From assembly GCF_901933205.1 (NCBI RefSeq), contig NC_044574.1, forward strand, positions 21,685,733 through 21,749,732: a DNA stretch of 64,000 nt, in the 5' to 3' direction. Below the pieces are notes generated by a model. It was not told the DNA's origin. It worked only from the letters and a program-made list of their open reading frames with translations, and made no database searches. The stretch's first letter is position 1. Every line of letters begins with the position of its first letter. Source of the stretch: Camarhynchus parvulus. Lineage: Eukaryota > Chordata > Aves > Passeriformes > Thraupidae. This document shows positions 13,401-24,800 of the stretch, in pieces. The translations under genes and the position numbers were made by a program.

Positions 13401-15730
13401 GCAATGGTTATTAATCGTGCTTAGCTCTGAGATAAGCTTCCTGGAGCAGTGCAATCTAGGATGGATACCAATGAACAAAACTACTGATTTGTTAAAAGAC
13501 TGGCATCAAAATTATCATGCAAACTATCGGGTTTTTCAAATTAAATCTGAATCTTTAAAAGTAGAGAGTGGAGATAAAAAGGCAGGATTTAAGTAATAAT
13601 GATGACTTCTAAATATCTGACACTTTGCAGTGGCACATTTGAACCTCCAAAGTTGCTTAAAAGATATGATTGATGAGCCTAACATAATGGGATGAACTGA
13701 TTTCCATGAAAATAATATGCGCTGGTACCAGTCCCTCACTACCACCTATCCAGTTTTTCATGGATGTTAAATGTAAAAGAATAATTTTTTACATTTACTA
13801 AAAATAAACAAGAATCTCTTGGTATAGGCATGTTCAGGTAACAAAGTACTTGGCTAAAAACACCCAAGCCGAAATAAAAACTTGAAGAGGATATGTGGTG
13901 CTATAATGCTAACAAATAAATTGTGGGGCATTTTACCCTATTCATCCTTTTGTCTTAACCTCTTTCAGTGCCTTCCACAAAAAACAAAACAACAAAATAC
14001 AATGAAGTATCCATGTTCTGTGTAGAAAGTTGCCAAACTCCATGGATATTCAAAAGAAACAACATGTCTAGAAAGGATATCTGTGGTTTCTTTTTATAAT
14101 GAATATTTTTGCATTTGAGAGATTCATCCCTCATGTATTAAAAAGATAAGCATTTATAATCTGGTTACTAAAAAACAAAGGCAAAAATATCAGAGGCTTT
14201 CAAAATGATTGTACATGAATTTGATCAGCAGAATGTTATTAACACTGCAAGATGAAAAACAAACAGGATGGAAACTTGCAGCATTTGGAGACATAATTAT
14301 ATTCTATTTTTGAAGAACTGAAGCAAATAAATATTTGTTTAAGATTCTGATCAAGCTCAGCTCACAGATATTAAGTTAGAAAATTTTTAATTCCCTGCAA
14401 ATACACAGGATAAAAGATTTGTTATAGGAATATAAAGTTATAGAGCTCACGACACTTGAATCATATATTTCATTTGGATTTGATGGAATTTTACTTATGG
14501 GATTCTCACCTAACACAGGAAGCATTGTTAACTGTCTGACACCAAAAGCAAAAGATTTAGATACTTTTGTACACATGTGTTTCAGTTAGTGCTGCTACCT
14601 CCTCTCACAAAAATACCTGCAGGAAAATTATTACTCCTTCAGGCATTCAATATTTGAAACCTTTCTATGATTTCTCTGGTCTGAAGACTTATGCTGAGCA
14701 TTTACAGTTGCTAGGTGATATCCAAGCAGTGGTCAGTAATTGTGATTGAAGACATATGGCTTTCACGGCAAATTTCCATTTCATGATTGGTGTTCAAGAA
14801 AAATGAAAGGCAAATTTTGGTAGAAGCAGGGCAAGATTTAGTCACCATCAAGAGATGACAAAGAGATAAAGAATGTTCATGTTGTTATAATTCAGTATTG
14901 ATCAGTTAAATCAAGCATAAAAAACAAGAAAGGCATGCTGCTGAAATAGATGAGTGAAATATTACATTTCAGTAAACATTTTCCAATAACTCTCTTGACA
15001 TATTTCTCAGTTTTATACATTAATAATGTTCTATCTGTATGACCTCATTGTTAGAAGGATAATAATGTTCTAAAGCTAGTCTATACTCTATAAATTTTGT
15101 AAAGACAAATCTATTCTTGCAATCCTCCTTAAGCATGTGTACATATTAATGTTTGCAATTAGGCTACATAGTTTTAGACTGAGACTCCTATCAAGGTAGA
15201 AAAAACATTATATGACACAATATGTTCTTGTTGAAATTTCCTGGCACTAATTTTTTTTGTGCACAGAAAATGAAATATGCTTGATTTCCTTCAATCTCCC
15301 TCTCCTTTTTAACAAACCACTACCCTTTTCAAGGTTTCTTTTAGGCAGAATGCATTCATACAAAAAGGTGTTAAGCTTGACCTGGTTAGGGCTACATCTA
15401 ACCACATGAAACATTTTGCAATTCTGAAGAAAACTACATTACAGGAAACAGCATCAAGGTTTTGAGAAAATGAGAAATGCAAATAAATTGAAACCTTCAG
15501 TCCAGATTCATCAACAGATTTGGAAGAGCATTTTTCTGTATCCAACGATTGATCAGTAGATGGGAATTACTCGATCAACTGAAACAAACCATTTCAGGAA
15601 TGACAGCCAATTACACCAAGTGCTTGAAATAGACAGAAAAAAAGTATAAACTTTCAGTGTTTTGCTGGTCAACTTCAAAAGGAAGAGTAATAGTCTGCGA
15701 TTTACAATGAAAGGGAATAAGGCGTGATTA
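7453..15730. other. Gene-free AT-rich unique sequence
   Basis: No gene or recognisable transposon is seen. A TAATC pentamer array lies at 10604-10655. The stretch 7800-8000 is less AT-rich and has a plus-strand AATAAA near 7913, so an old unrecognised LTR is possible but not supported. The parts at about 9240-9660 and 12400-12730 have dense homeodomain-type TAAT motifs and few simple repeats, and are listed among the findings as possible conserved non-coding elements. Confidence 0.55.
10604..10655. repeat. TAATC pentamer array
   Basis: About ten units of TAATC, some altered to CAATC or GCTC, run in tandem. It is an imperfect pentanucleotide microsatellite. Confidence 0.85.
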
Positions 15731-16007
15731 GAAAAGAGGGGAGCCGTGAACATAGAGACAGAAACCTCACGGACAAAAGATAAGGCAGGCGACAAGGAGG
15801 ACCAAACCTGGTCAAGTCAAACTAATTGATGAAGGCAGAGAGAAGTCATTGTTATTTCTCTACTAGCTGATCTAGGACATTGCCAAATGGGATACTAAGG
15901 AAAAGAGAAAAGCCATAAACAAAATATATGGTGACACAAACCTGACAGACAAACATAAATGAGACAATGATCCAAAACAAATGTGGTCAAGTTGCACTAA
16001 TTGATGA
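15731..16007. repeat. Diverged direct duplication of a ~100-bp block
   Basis: A block at 15731-15832 recurs at 15900-16007, 169 to 175 bases downstream. Both copies share, in the same order, GAAAAGAG, a run reading AAACCT/CAAACCTGACAGACA, ACCAAACCTGGTCAAGT or its altered form, and ACTAATTGATGA. Divergence is substantial, so the duplication is old. The sequence between the copies is unrelated. I do not recognise the family. It could be a tandem pair inside an older transposon or the edge of the GC-richer segment that follows. Confidence 0.55.
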
Positions 16008-16700
16008 TATACCAAGGAGCTGCAGGAAAATGAGTTGATAAGCATGCAAACCTGAGGGTCTAGGATCTTGCCAGGGGTCTTGGAGCTATGCAAACGGATG
16101 ATGGAATGTGCACTGGAAGGGGAACAGGGAGGAAGAAAGAGGTTAGTTGCCTGTAAAACAGATGGTCAGTGTGCTTGTCTCACTGAGCCCAGCATCTCCT
16201 CACCACAGTCTCTTCCGTCTACATGTAAAATCTCTTCTTGACTATCTCTGTGCAATCCCCTATGCTCTGTGTGTGTATGTGGGTGTGTGTGTGTATGTGA
16301 GTGCTGCAGGCACCAGGTGCTGCCAGGACCAGTGTGAATGGATGTGGGATCGGCAGCTGGAGACAGGTCAGAGGTGTAGGCTGTGATCTGGTTGGGGGTG
16401 GGCTGGACAGAAGGGGCCATGTCAGTACTCCAGGGATCCACTGGCGTGTACATCTGTGGAAATCAAGAGTATGTTGAGTATGTGCTGTCAGTACTGAGAT
16501 TCAGCCTCTACCAGAGGGGGGGAGTTGTCTGTCTGTGCAAGTGTTCATGTCAGTCCTGCAAGCAGGTGATGTTGAAAGCAGCTCCTCGCCTGTGGCAGCC
16601 CATGTCACCATCCTGTGTGCATCTGTGCACATCCCTTTTAGTTTCAAGCACAGAGCAGGTTTCTTGTTATTTTCTCTGTTCATTGATTTCTTTTTATGGC
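16008..16700. other. GC-richer unclassified segment with a TG microsatellite
   Basis: From about 16110 to 16650 the sequence is clearly richer in G and C than its surroundings, but has few CpG. It opens with a purine-rich run (16117-16143) and carries a TG array at 16266-16300. A 95-codon minus-strand frame at 16166-16453 is partly a translation of the array (HTHTHPHTHT) and looks unreal. The composition shift suggests an inserted element such as an LTR or a processed pseudogene, but I recognise neither ends nor protein homology. Confidence 0.4.
16266..16300. repeat. TG dinucleotide microsatellite
   Basis: An imperfect TG array interrupted by TA and GG units. On the other strand it reads CA and yields a spurious His-Thr repeat frame. 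Confidence 0.85.
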
Positions 16701-18750
16701 TAATTAATGTTAGGTTATCTGACACTTCAAATATAATTGAGAAACAACAAAGAAAACATATTAATAAATTTTTCAAATTATCAGAGTTCTCTAAGTCACC
16801 TCACTGGAATAGGCCATCTCTGCTCACACAACTGTTAACTTAAATCAGAGAGAGAACTGACAAAATCATTAAATACTTCCACCATACTGAATGTCCAACT
16901 TGATTTCCTCAGGCTTAAAAAGTCAGAAATTTAGAGCTAACTGATTAATCATTAGTAAGATGGCCAGAAATGTTAGCCATTATTCAATTCACAATTTATC
17001 AATAGTTTATTTGTCTTCTCATTACCACTCTCTGCTTCCAATTTGGATGTCAAATATGCTTTAATTTGTGTTACTAACAAACAGGATCCCATTAAAATGG
17101 CGTGCCATGTATATACTTGCTGTTGGAAGTTATAACAGCCTGTTGAAAACCATATAGCTCCAGTCACAGTTTCACAGAATTTGACCTAAATTACTCACCA
17201 TACTGTCACATTAGGAACCCAGGTAACCCTGTTAGGGCTGTAAATGTTTTATGCCAGTAGTATTCTTCAGCTGCCCTACCTTGCAATCTACAGAAACTAA
17301 TTGAAAATAAAAACATGAAATGCATTACATCTTCCTAGTCTGAAACTTGGCAAAGTTAGATATCCTTTCTTTTTTTAACATGAAACTTGAAAAGGAGGAA
17401 GGGTGTAATAAAGGATTAGTTTTTCTCTAAGCTTAAAGGCAAGTAAAAATGCAACTTGTTAGGTTTGGGTTTGGTCTTTCAGTCACTAAAAGAAAAAAAA
17501 AATATAAAACTAATGCCAAAACTGAATAAAAACTCTTAAAATGTGAGTGGCACCATTAAGGACCTGTGGCACAGTTACTGCTCATTATAGGTAAGAAGAC
17601 TGAAGTGTACTTCAAGGAAAAGAAGGAAAGAAAAGTGAGCTTAGAATATTGATTGCACTACCTTTTCATTTCCTACTGGGTAGAGAAATCCAAGTGAGAA
17701 TTTGCAGGATTGACAACCTTTTACAAATTAACAAACATGTACAGAACAATGAAGTCCAACTTTTTCTGTTAAGCCAAAATATAAAGAATGAACTTCCATA
17801 ATCTTATATCAGTGTATTAATACATGACTGAAAAGGCACTGCAACTGCTCAGGGATGAGCTGTCTAATTCTCAAGGTCACCACATGATTTAGATGCAAAA
17901 TTTTATTTTTCAAATGTAGCTAAGGAGCCCAATTGGACAAATTTATGGGGAATTTATTTTTAAGTCCCTCTTCTATTATCTTTCAAATGGGACCTAAAAT
18001 ATTTTGGAAACATCTGGTGACTTAAGAATGTGGAAATCAAAATCCTGATCCTCTCAAAAACACAGACACCTAAACAAAACTACATCCTTAATAGGGAAGG
18101 AAAGGTAATCAAATTTATCAAATATGTATATGTATTACAAAACATTTCCTGGAAGCCTTAAGAGGACCAGAGATCCTGATGATGTTATTCTCTTCATCTG
18201 CACCTAGCCCTTTATAAACTATGCTGGAATAGATTTTGCTGATGGACATTTTAAAGATAAAACAGTGGACAACGTCTATAATTTTCACCACACAGGAAAG
18301 TTCATGGTGTCCAGCAGTAAAAGAATTCAGACGAACTGCAATAATAACCTTGCAAATCAATACATCTTTTAGACAGAGTATTTTGCAACATTGACCTATA
18401 CCATCTGATGCTCTGAATATATTTTTCTTTCCTGTAACAAATGAATAATTCTAGAATTCCATTAAGGTTGTTACTGTACAGAAAGTAACTATGGCACTAA
18501 GTTATTAGTCATCAGAATTTAAACAAATGTGATGAATTGCAAGATAGGTTTTGGCCTGGGTATGATTTCACTTTATACAAAATCCCTGAGAGCAATATGC
18601 ACTTGATTGATGGAATATGTTTGTTCTGTTCTAATAAAACAAGCTTGCTCTGTCCTTATGCTGAAAAACAGTTGATGAGCAACAGATTAATACTGTAATA
18701 TTGCTGCCAAGAAAGTAATAATAGGCACATATTACCTGAAAGGCCAATAC
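16701..18750. other. Gene-free AT-rich sequence
   Basis: No coding frame, RNA gene or transposon is recognised in this stretch, which returns to the AT-rich composition of the wider window. Confidence 0.6.
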
Positions 18751-18883
18751 AGTCCCTGAGATTACCTTGCTGGAGCATGGTGCTGAAAACACCAAGGTTT
18801 GTGTTTTCCTCATATGGGCTATTCACTTAAGAGTTGGATTCCATGTGAGTCCCTTCCAACTCAGATTTTCCTGTGATCCTGTA
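18751..18883 (+). mobile_element. tRNA-Ile/CR1-tail SINE, TguSINE1-like, degraded
   Basis: The first part resembles a tRNA-Ile gene read 5' to 3': GGAGCATGGTGCTGAAAACA at 18772-18791 corresponds to the D-stem end, anticodon arm and loop, and CATATGGGCTATTCACTTAA at 18811-18830 to the acceptor end plus a short linker. The last part, from GAGTTGGATT (18831) through CCCTTCCAACTCAG (18851-18864) to CTGTGATCCTG (18871-18881), is a CR1-type 3' tail. The A box is shortened and the B box is broken, so the copy is old and cannot be transcribed by RNA polymerase III as it stands. The composite structure matches the TguSINE1 family known from passerines. The minus-strand copy at 28310-28452 has the same head-linker-tail order, which supports the call. 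Confidence 0.75.
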
Positions 18884-21800
18884 AAAATTTAGGACCATGA
18901 CACCTGCTGCACATATATAGAAAGGAAATATTACCCTCAAATTCTTGTATTTTGACTTCTTTTGTCCTTTTGTTTTCCAGAATTTCATGTCTGTAAATTA
19001 TAATCTTTAATTTCCATTTAAAGTATATCCAGGCACAGAAATCGATGGTGTTGAAAAATCCAACCTTTTGAAAAGTCTCAAGTTGTTTTGGTGGAGAATG
19101 ATTTTTTAGAGAGTGTCTGATTCCAGTTGGTTGGGTATTGCTAGCAAACAAGTACCAGACTGAATGAAAGATGAATTACCTGAATTTTCCCTATTGCATT
19201 ATTCAGTGTGCTTTCCATGGGGATATATTTTGTTAAAGATCTTATTGATTCATGTATTATGAAGCAGTACAAGTTCAGCCTCTAACAACCCACCCCATCT
19301 GTGAAGTTCTAAGTACAGGCTTGTTGAATGATACATTTAGGACTAAAGACACAAATGCCAGTGACCCAGGGAGCACATTAGAAGGCGAATCAGAAAACCT
19401 GCAGTGTCTCTTCACACACACATACACACAAGAAAAGAATGTAAAGATCCCATGGGAAGAGATCTTGGAAACAGCACCATTTTTTTCCCCCTAAACTATA
19501 AACAAAGCCTGAATTATTTGGAGGACTTTCATCCTGATTAAATATCACTTATGGATTTTACATTGCATTGCTGTTAAAAATAATGTCAGAAGCTTAGGAC
19601 TTCAGTTAAACACCCACCTTCAGATGAATACTGAAATAAGTAAACCCCAGTATTACACATAATTTTCCTTTTTTTTTTTTCTTTTTATCTCCCTATCACT
19701 TTTCTTCTACTTTACATAGAAGCAGAACCTGAATAAGAAGGGGGCAGGAAGCCTCTGTTCATGGATCATAGAATTGGTGGGAAAAATACCCAGTCATGGC
19801 TTCTGATGTAAATTTTCTATTAACTACAGTTAGGATCACTCATGTAGATTTTCTGGATTACCATTATTTAGAGTGAAATGCTTATCTTACCCCACGTAAT
19901 TTTTAAAAACATTACACATTTGTGAACTAGAATTTGTAACATATATATGAATTTAGCCTCTTTCTGTCCTTCCGACGCAACTGTACACATAGCACATGCA
20001 ACTCTGTAATTATTTTATATTTAAAATTGCTTTCTAAGGTGCAGGGTTTTTTTTCCTTTACTTTAAACGTTATGAGAATTTCTGAATAATGCAAGTAGAA
20101 GTTTGCCATATGATATTAAATCTGTTCCCTAAAGGAGGGATAACAAAACTCAAGTGTTTTACCTGAGTATTATTTCTCAGTATTTTACGCAGAACAGCAG
20201 CACTCCATCAAATGACTCATGATACAGTAGATACGGGATAGGATTATAGATAATACAAGCTATTTTCAATCAGAGTACACATTGTGAGTGATTTACTTGC
20301 ACAGCTCTACATCTGAATTGAACTTTTATACTTTAATAATTAAACAGTGTTGTCTTCATGGCCTTTTAATAATAGCATAGAAACATAGCATGCAGTTTAC
20401 ATATTATACTTTCTTTACAATGTTATCAAGGTATATAATGGCATAGTTATCTGAATTCATTACCACAGAGGTAAAAATTGATTTTACTAACCTAGAAAGA
20501 CTTAACTTATTTTAAAAGCATGTCAAGGAATAAAATTTGTCAAGAAAGTGCATCACTGTGACACAAATAACTTGGTTTGAAATTCGTAATAAAATAGTGA
20601 ACATATTTTAAATCACTGATATGTAGTTTAACAAGCAGATTTTGCATTCAGTCTTTTAAAGTTTGGGATCAATTCTCATTTATACCAAACTCTGGTTTGA
20701 ATAAGAGGTAGCCTAACAAATATTCCTTTTTTCAATTTACATAAAAAGATAGTTGAATTAACAGTGAAAGACTGACATATTACTTCAGCATAATAAAGTT
20801 GCATTAGCTTAAATGAAAAGCAAAACCTTTTATTTTTCTTAATAGAACTAAAATATCAAGAAAGAAAATGTTAAAATTCAATCCACCTGAATGCCCCATT
20901 TGACATTTAATGAAGTACAAAGCTTGAGAGAGTGAGTATGTGAAGATAGTGAAGTTAACAATGTGCTTCAGCAACAGTTTCCATAACAGGAGATATTTTT
21001 CTTTTTTTTTTTTTTTTTTGAGACTTACTGAACCAATAAGGAATTTTCATCAATTCAGCAGCATAAGATAAGAAAAAAATATTTCTGTATTTATTGTATT
21101 TTCCTGTTCTCTATCTATGGCAGCTATCATAGCATCTCAGATATGTATAACTAGAACAAGTTTCCAGAATAACAAAACCCACAGTCCATCAATTTCTTAT
21201 AAATGAATATTTATGGGAGATATTTGAAAATTACGCTTGATTTTCTGATATTGATCAGAGAGTTCAAAAGTACATATTGAGTTTCTGTAACACTGCCACT
21301 TTCTGACTGACCCCTCCTCTAAGCAAGATTTTCATGAATACTGAAGTGCAGCTTTTTCTAAGAAACAAACAAATATCTAAACTAAAGGGGAAGAGATGCA
21401 TGAGAATGTCTGCAGTCAGCTGGAGACAAAAGGATAAGACCCTGAGAACTGTTAATTTTAGTGATAATTTTCTTGTTCTATAAGATCTTACAAAAGTCTT
21501 TATTACACTGATTTCCTAGAACTCAAAATGAATGTTTGACATTTGGATACATTTTAGAAGGCTGAGAAAGATGCTTGCTTTCTATCTTGTTTTAATCTGG
21601 AATTGGCGTGAAAAAATGCAGAATAAAATTCATCAACAAAACTTTCCAGTTGAGCAAGCTCTATGGAAAAATATAGGTCACATACCCTCATACCCTTACA
21701 TAGGAGAAACAAAAAAAAAGCTTTTAGTTACTTTCAGCTAAAACTTGGTAGACTAACCAAATAATTACTCACAAGATTATACACTTTATAAAATATTATA

Positions 21801-24800
21801 CATATAAACTTTTACACAGAAACAATATTAAATTATTAGAGGGGAAGAGAATTCTAATTATCATATTAGAAAAAAAATTGAATCTAGCCCAGGAATGTAG
21901 CAGCATGATTAAAAACAAAATAAGCCTACCCTGTGAAAGCAATATTGCACTATTTCATCTTCCTGTGTGTACACTGGTTTAACAAATGTCTCCATTCATA
22001 CTTCCACTTCTTAATAGGATCACCCTAACTACAGTGTGCTTGGTGGTGCAGTGTAATCCTTCTAACTCAAAATCACTCTGCAAAACAATCTTTTCTTACT
22101 GGCATTATATCATTTATTGTATCAGCCAGAGAGGACAGAGCTGTTTTATTAATTTTCAGCACTGCAGGTTCAAAAGTTCATTTCAAATTTTGATGGAATT
22201 TTCATATCTGCTCATCAGAGACTGAGAGTTCTGGAGAGGACAGGAAAAACATAATTGGAATAAATGTTCTGTTTATAGACAGATACTTTTTCATGGGGTT
22301 TTTTTTCCCTCTGTAATCCAAAGGATTATTTTTTACTTAGAAAAAGATTTAAAGTTTCTTTAAAATATAATCTGCTTTGGAAGAAAAGTGGAAACAAAAA
22401 GAGCTTCAGACTAAGGGGAAAGAATCCATACTCTTTTCTGACAACTGAAAATATAGTGTAAGTGATTTACAAAATCACTTTTTTGTTTGTTTTCTTAATC
22501 CTAAATTTAATTTTAAAAATTACCTATCAGATAGTATCTGATTTGACTTTTCCATAAAGAGCAAATTTTGAACTGCACAGGAGAGCTGATGCACAGGCTG
22601 TCTCCATCTGGTGATTAAACAAAGTGTGATTTATTTCAGATCCAGTAATGAGGGATTAGGAGGGGATGAGGCAGAGAATTTTCTGCCTCAGCATATCATA
22701 AGGCTTCTATATGCACAGGCATAACAAAGAATGGAACAGAGGGGAGAGAAAGACAGAAGAGCTCCAAACACAGCAAACTGTGAATACTCAGTGCAGCATT
22801 CCTCTAAACTATTTATGTGGTGATCTGTGTACACACAAACCAGTTAGCAAAAACAAAAAAAAACCCAATACAATCTTTACCTTTATGTAAATTATATTAT
22901 TATTATTATATTATTATATTGTTAAATTTTTTACTATAAGAAAGTATAATAAAACTGTTTATTTACTGCTGTCATGCAGAACTGTTCCTTCATGGTCTCA
23001 CCCTAATGGTATCCTGCTATCAGGTGGGAGCTTGTAATAGGTGCAAAAAGAGTGGTCACCATGTGGGGCACCTGATACCTCTACTTTCATTGTAGCAGCT
23101 GTTTAATTGGTTTTCTGTGTCCCTTTGACCTCCTATGCCCCAGACCCAGGAATATTTCTGTTATATCACCTATGTTAAATTAGCTCAGGCCACCCTTTGA
23201 GTGGGTGGAGATTCCTGTCATGTGAACAGGAATGATTAATCCAGAAAAATTAGGTTGTCAAATGTGTGGTAAAAATACATCTAGTAACTTTCACTGTGCC
23301 ACCATGCTTGGATATTATCACATTGGTCGTATAACAGAGACTTTAGAGGTCAGCAGGAAAGAAAATAGACTTGCTCAATCCCCTTGTTTTGAGAAGTTTT
23401 AAAACCTTTTCAAACTTAAGGGAAAAAAAAGGTCAGAATAAAGAGAAACAAGACTGGTAAATTACGCCCCATTTTCCTTAAAATCTGTGTTCAGAGGATT
23501 TCTTGCAAAGACCTTTCTCCAATTTTCTGTTCTCTGTGCAGCTACTTTTTTCTAAACACAGACAAACCATGCAACTTCTTTAAGCATCACCTGCCACTCA
23601 TGACAGGCACAACATCTTTTGCTGCTCATTCAAACTCGTGATTATTTTCTAATTTGTTTCCCCCCTTGCTGCGCCACTGTCAAAATATTCTAACTTCTCT
23701 TTAACTGCTGTTTAATAACTAACAGCAGCTTCACATATTTTAAAGGACAGAGGAAGACTAATCATTTTATTACTTCCTCAAATATTAGCACAGTGAATAA
23801 TCATGACTAAAGGTAATTAATATTATCAGAAATAGTGAGCTGAATTTCTTCAGTCGCCCCCAGCTTCTGGGATTCTCATAAAAAATATGTAATTTTACTG
23901 CGAAAATAGGAGCAGTAGTCTGTTGTATCATTTAAAAGACAAATGCATACTCTTGCTATGAAAAGTCAAACCACAAGTGTAAATCTATTGACACAGTCTC
24001 CAATCTATTTCAAAGAAAATAATAAATCATCACAAGAGTCCTGGCAACTTCACATTCACTTCAACAGTACCTAATGCCTTTTTAATTTTATTATCTTAAA
24101 ATGCAGTCATAGAATGTCATAACTGAAGTTTTCTTGCAGGATTAAATCAACAATCCCATCCTGGAGTGGAAAAAAATAAACTATTTAAGAATGGGAAAAA
24201 AAATCTTTGTCTCACACATCAAAAATAACAGCAGCATAGAGCGTTCTTTTTGTAGCATTGTCTCAAGACAACTTACCCCAGCTGCAATTTTCCAATATGA
24301 GTCCTGGTCTATATTCTTCTAGTAATAGAAATTACTTCACATTTTAATTAGAAGCCTGAAAAAAAACTGTTAAGAATTGACTTTCTCTTTAAGAAAGGTG
24401 ACAAGAATCATAGCCTATGAGCTAGTGAGACATCATGCAACTCTGCAATCCCTCTAATGTAAAATTACATTATCAAAGTAAATTGGAGATATAGAGTAAG
24501 ATTACTGCTTTGTCCTTTTAATAACTTTTATAAGAGAACACATTAATAGTATCACAGTTCATATTGAATCTACAAAAAAAAAAAAAAGAAAACAATGTTA
24601 CAGGATGCCTAAAGAAATTTCACATATGTTGCATGCTCTAAGAAATGTCACCTCGTGTAATTGCTGTGCAATTATAGATAACCATTTCTGATGTTCTCTC
24701 CACACTTCATTTGCAGTGCCACTGAAGAAATTAGGAAATGTTAAATTAAATACACCTTTGAAAATCAGGGAACAGTCACAGTAGGCATCTCAGGAACGAT

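Noticed and set aside
16166..16453. 95-codon minus-strand frame with a His-Thr repeat
   Set aside because: The repeat is a translated CA array and the rest has no family resemblance.
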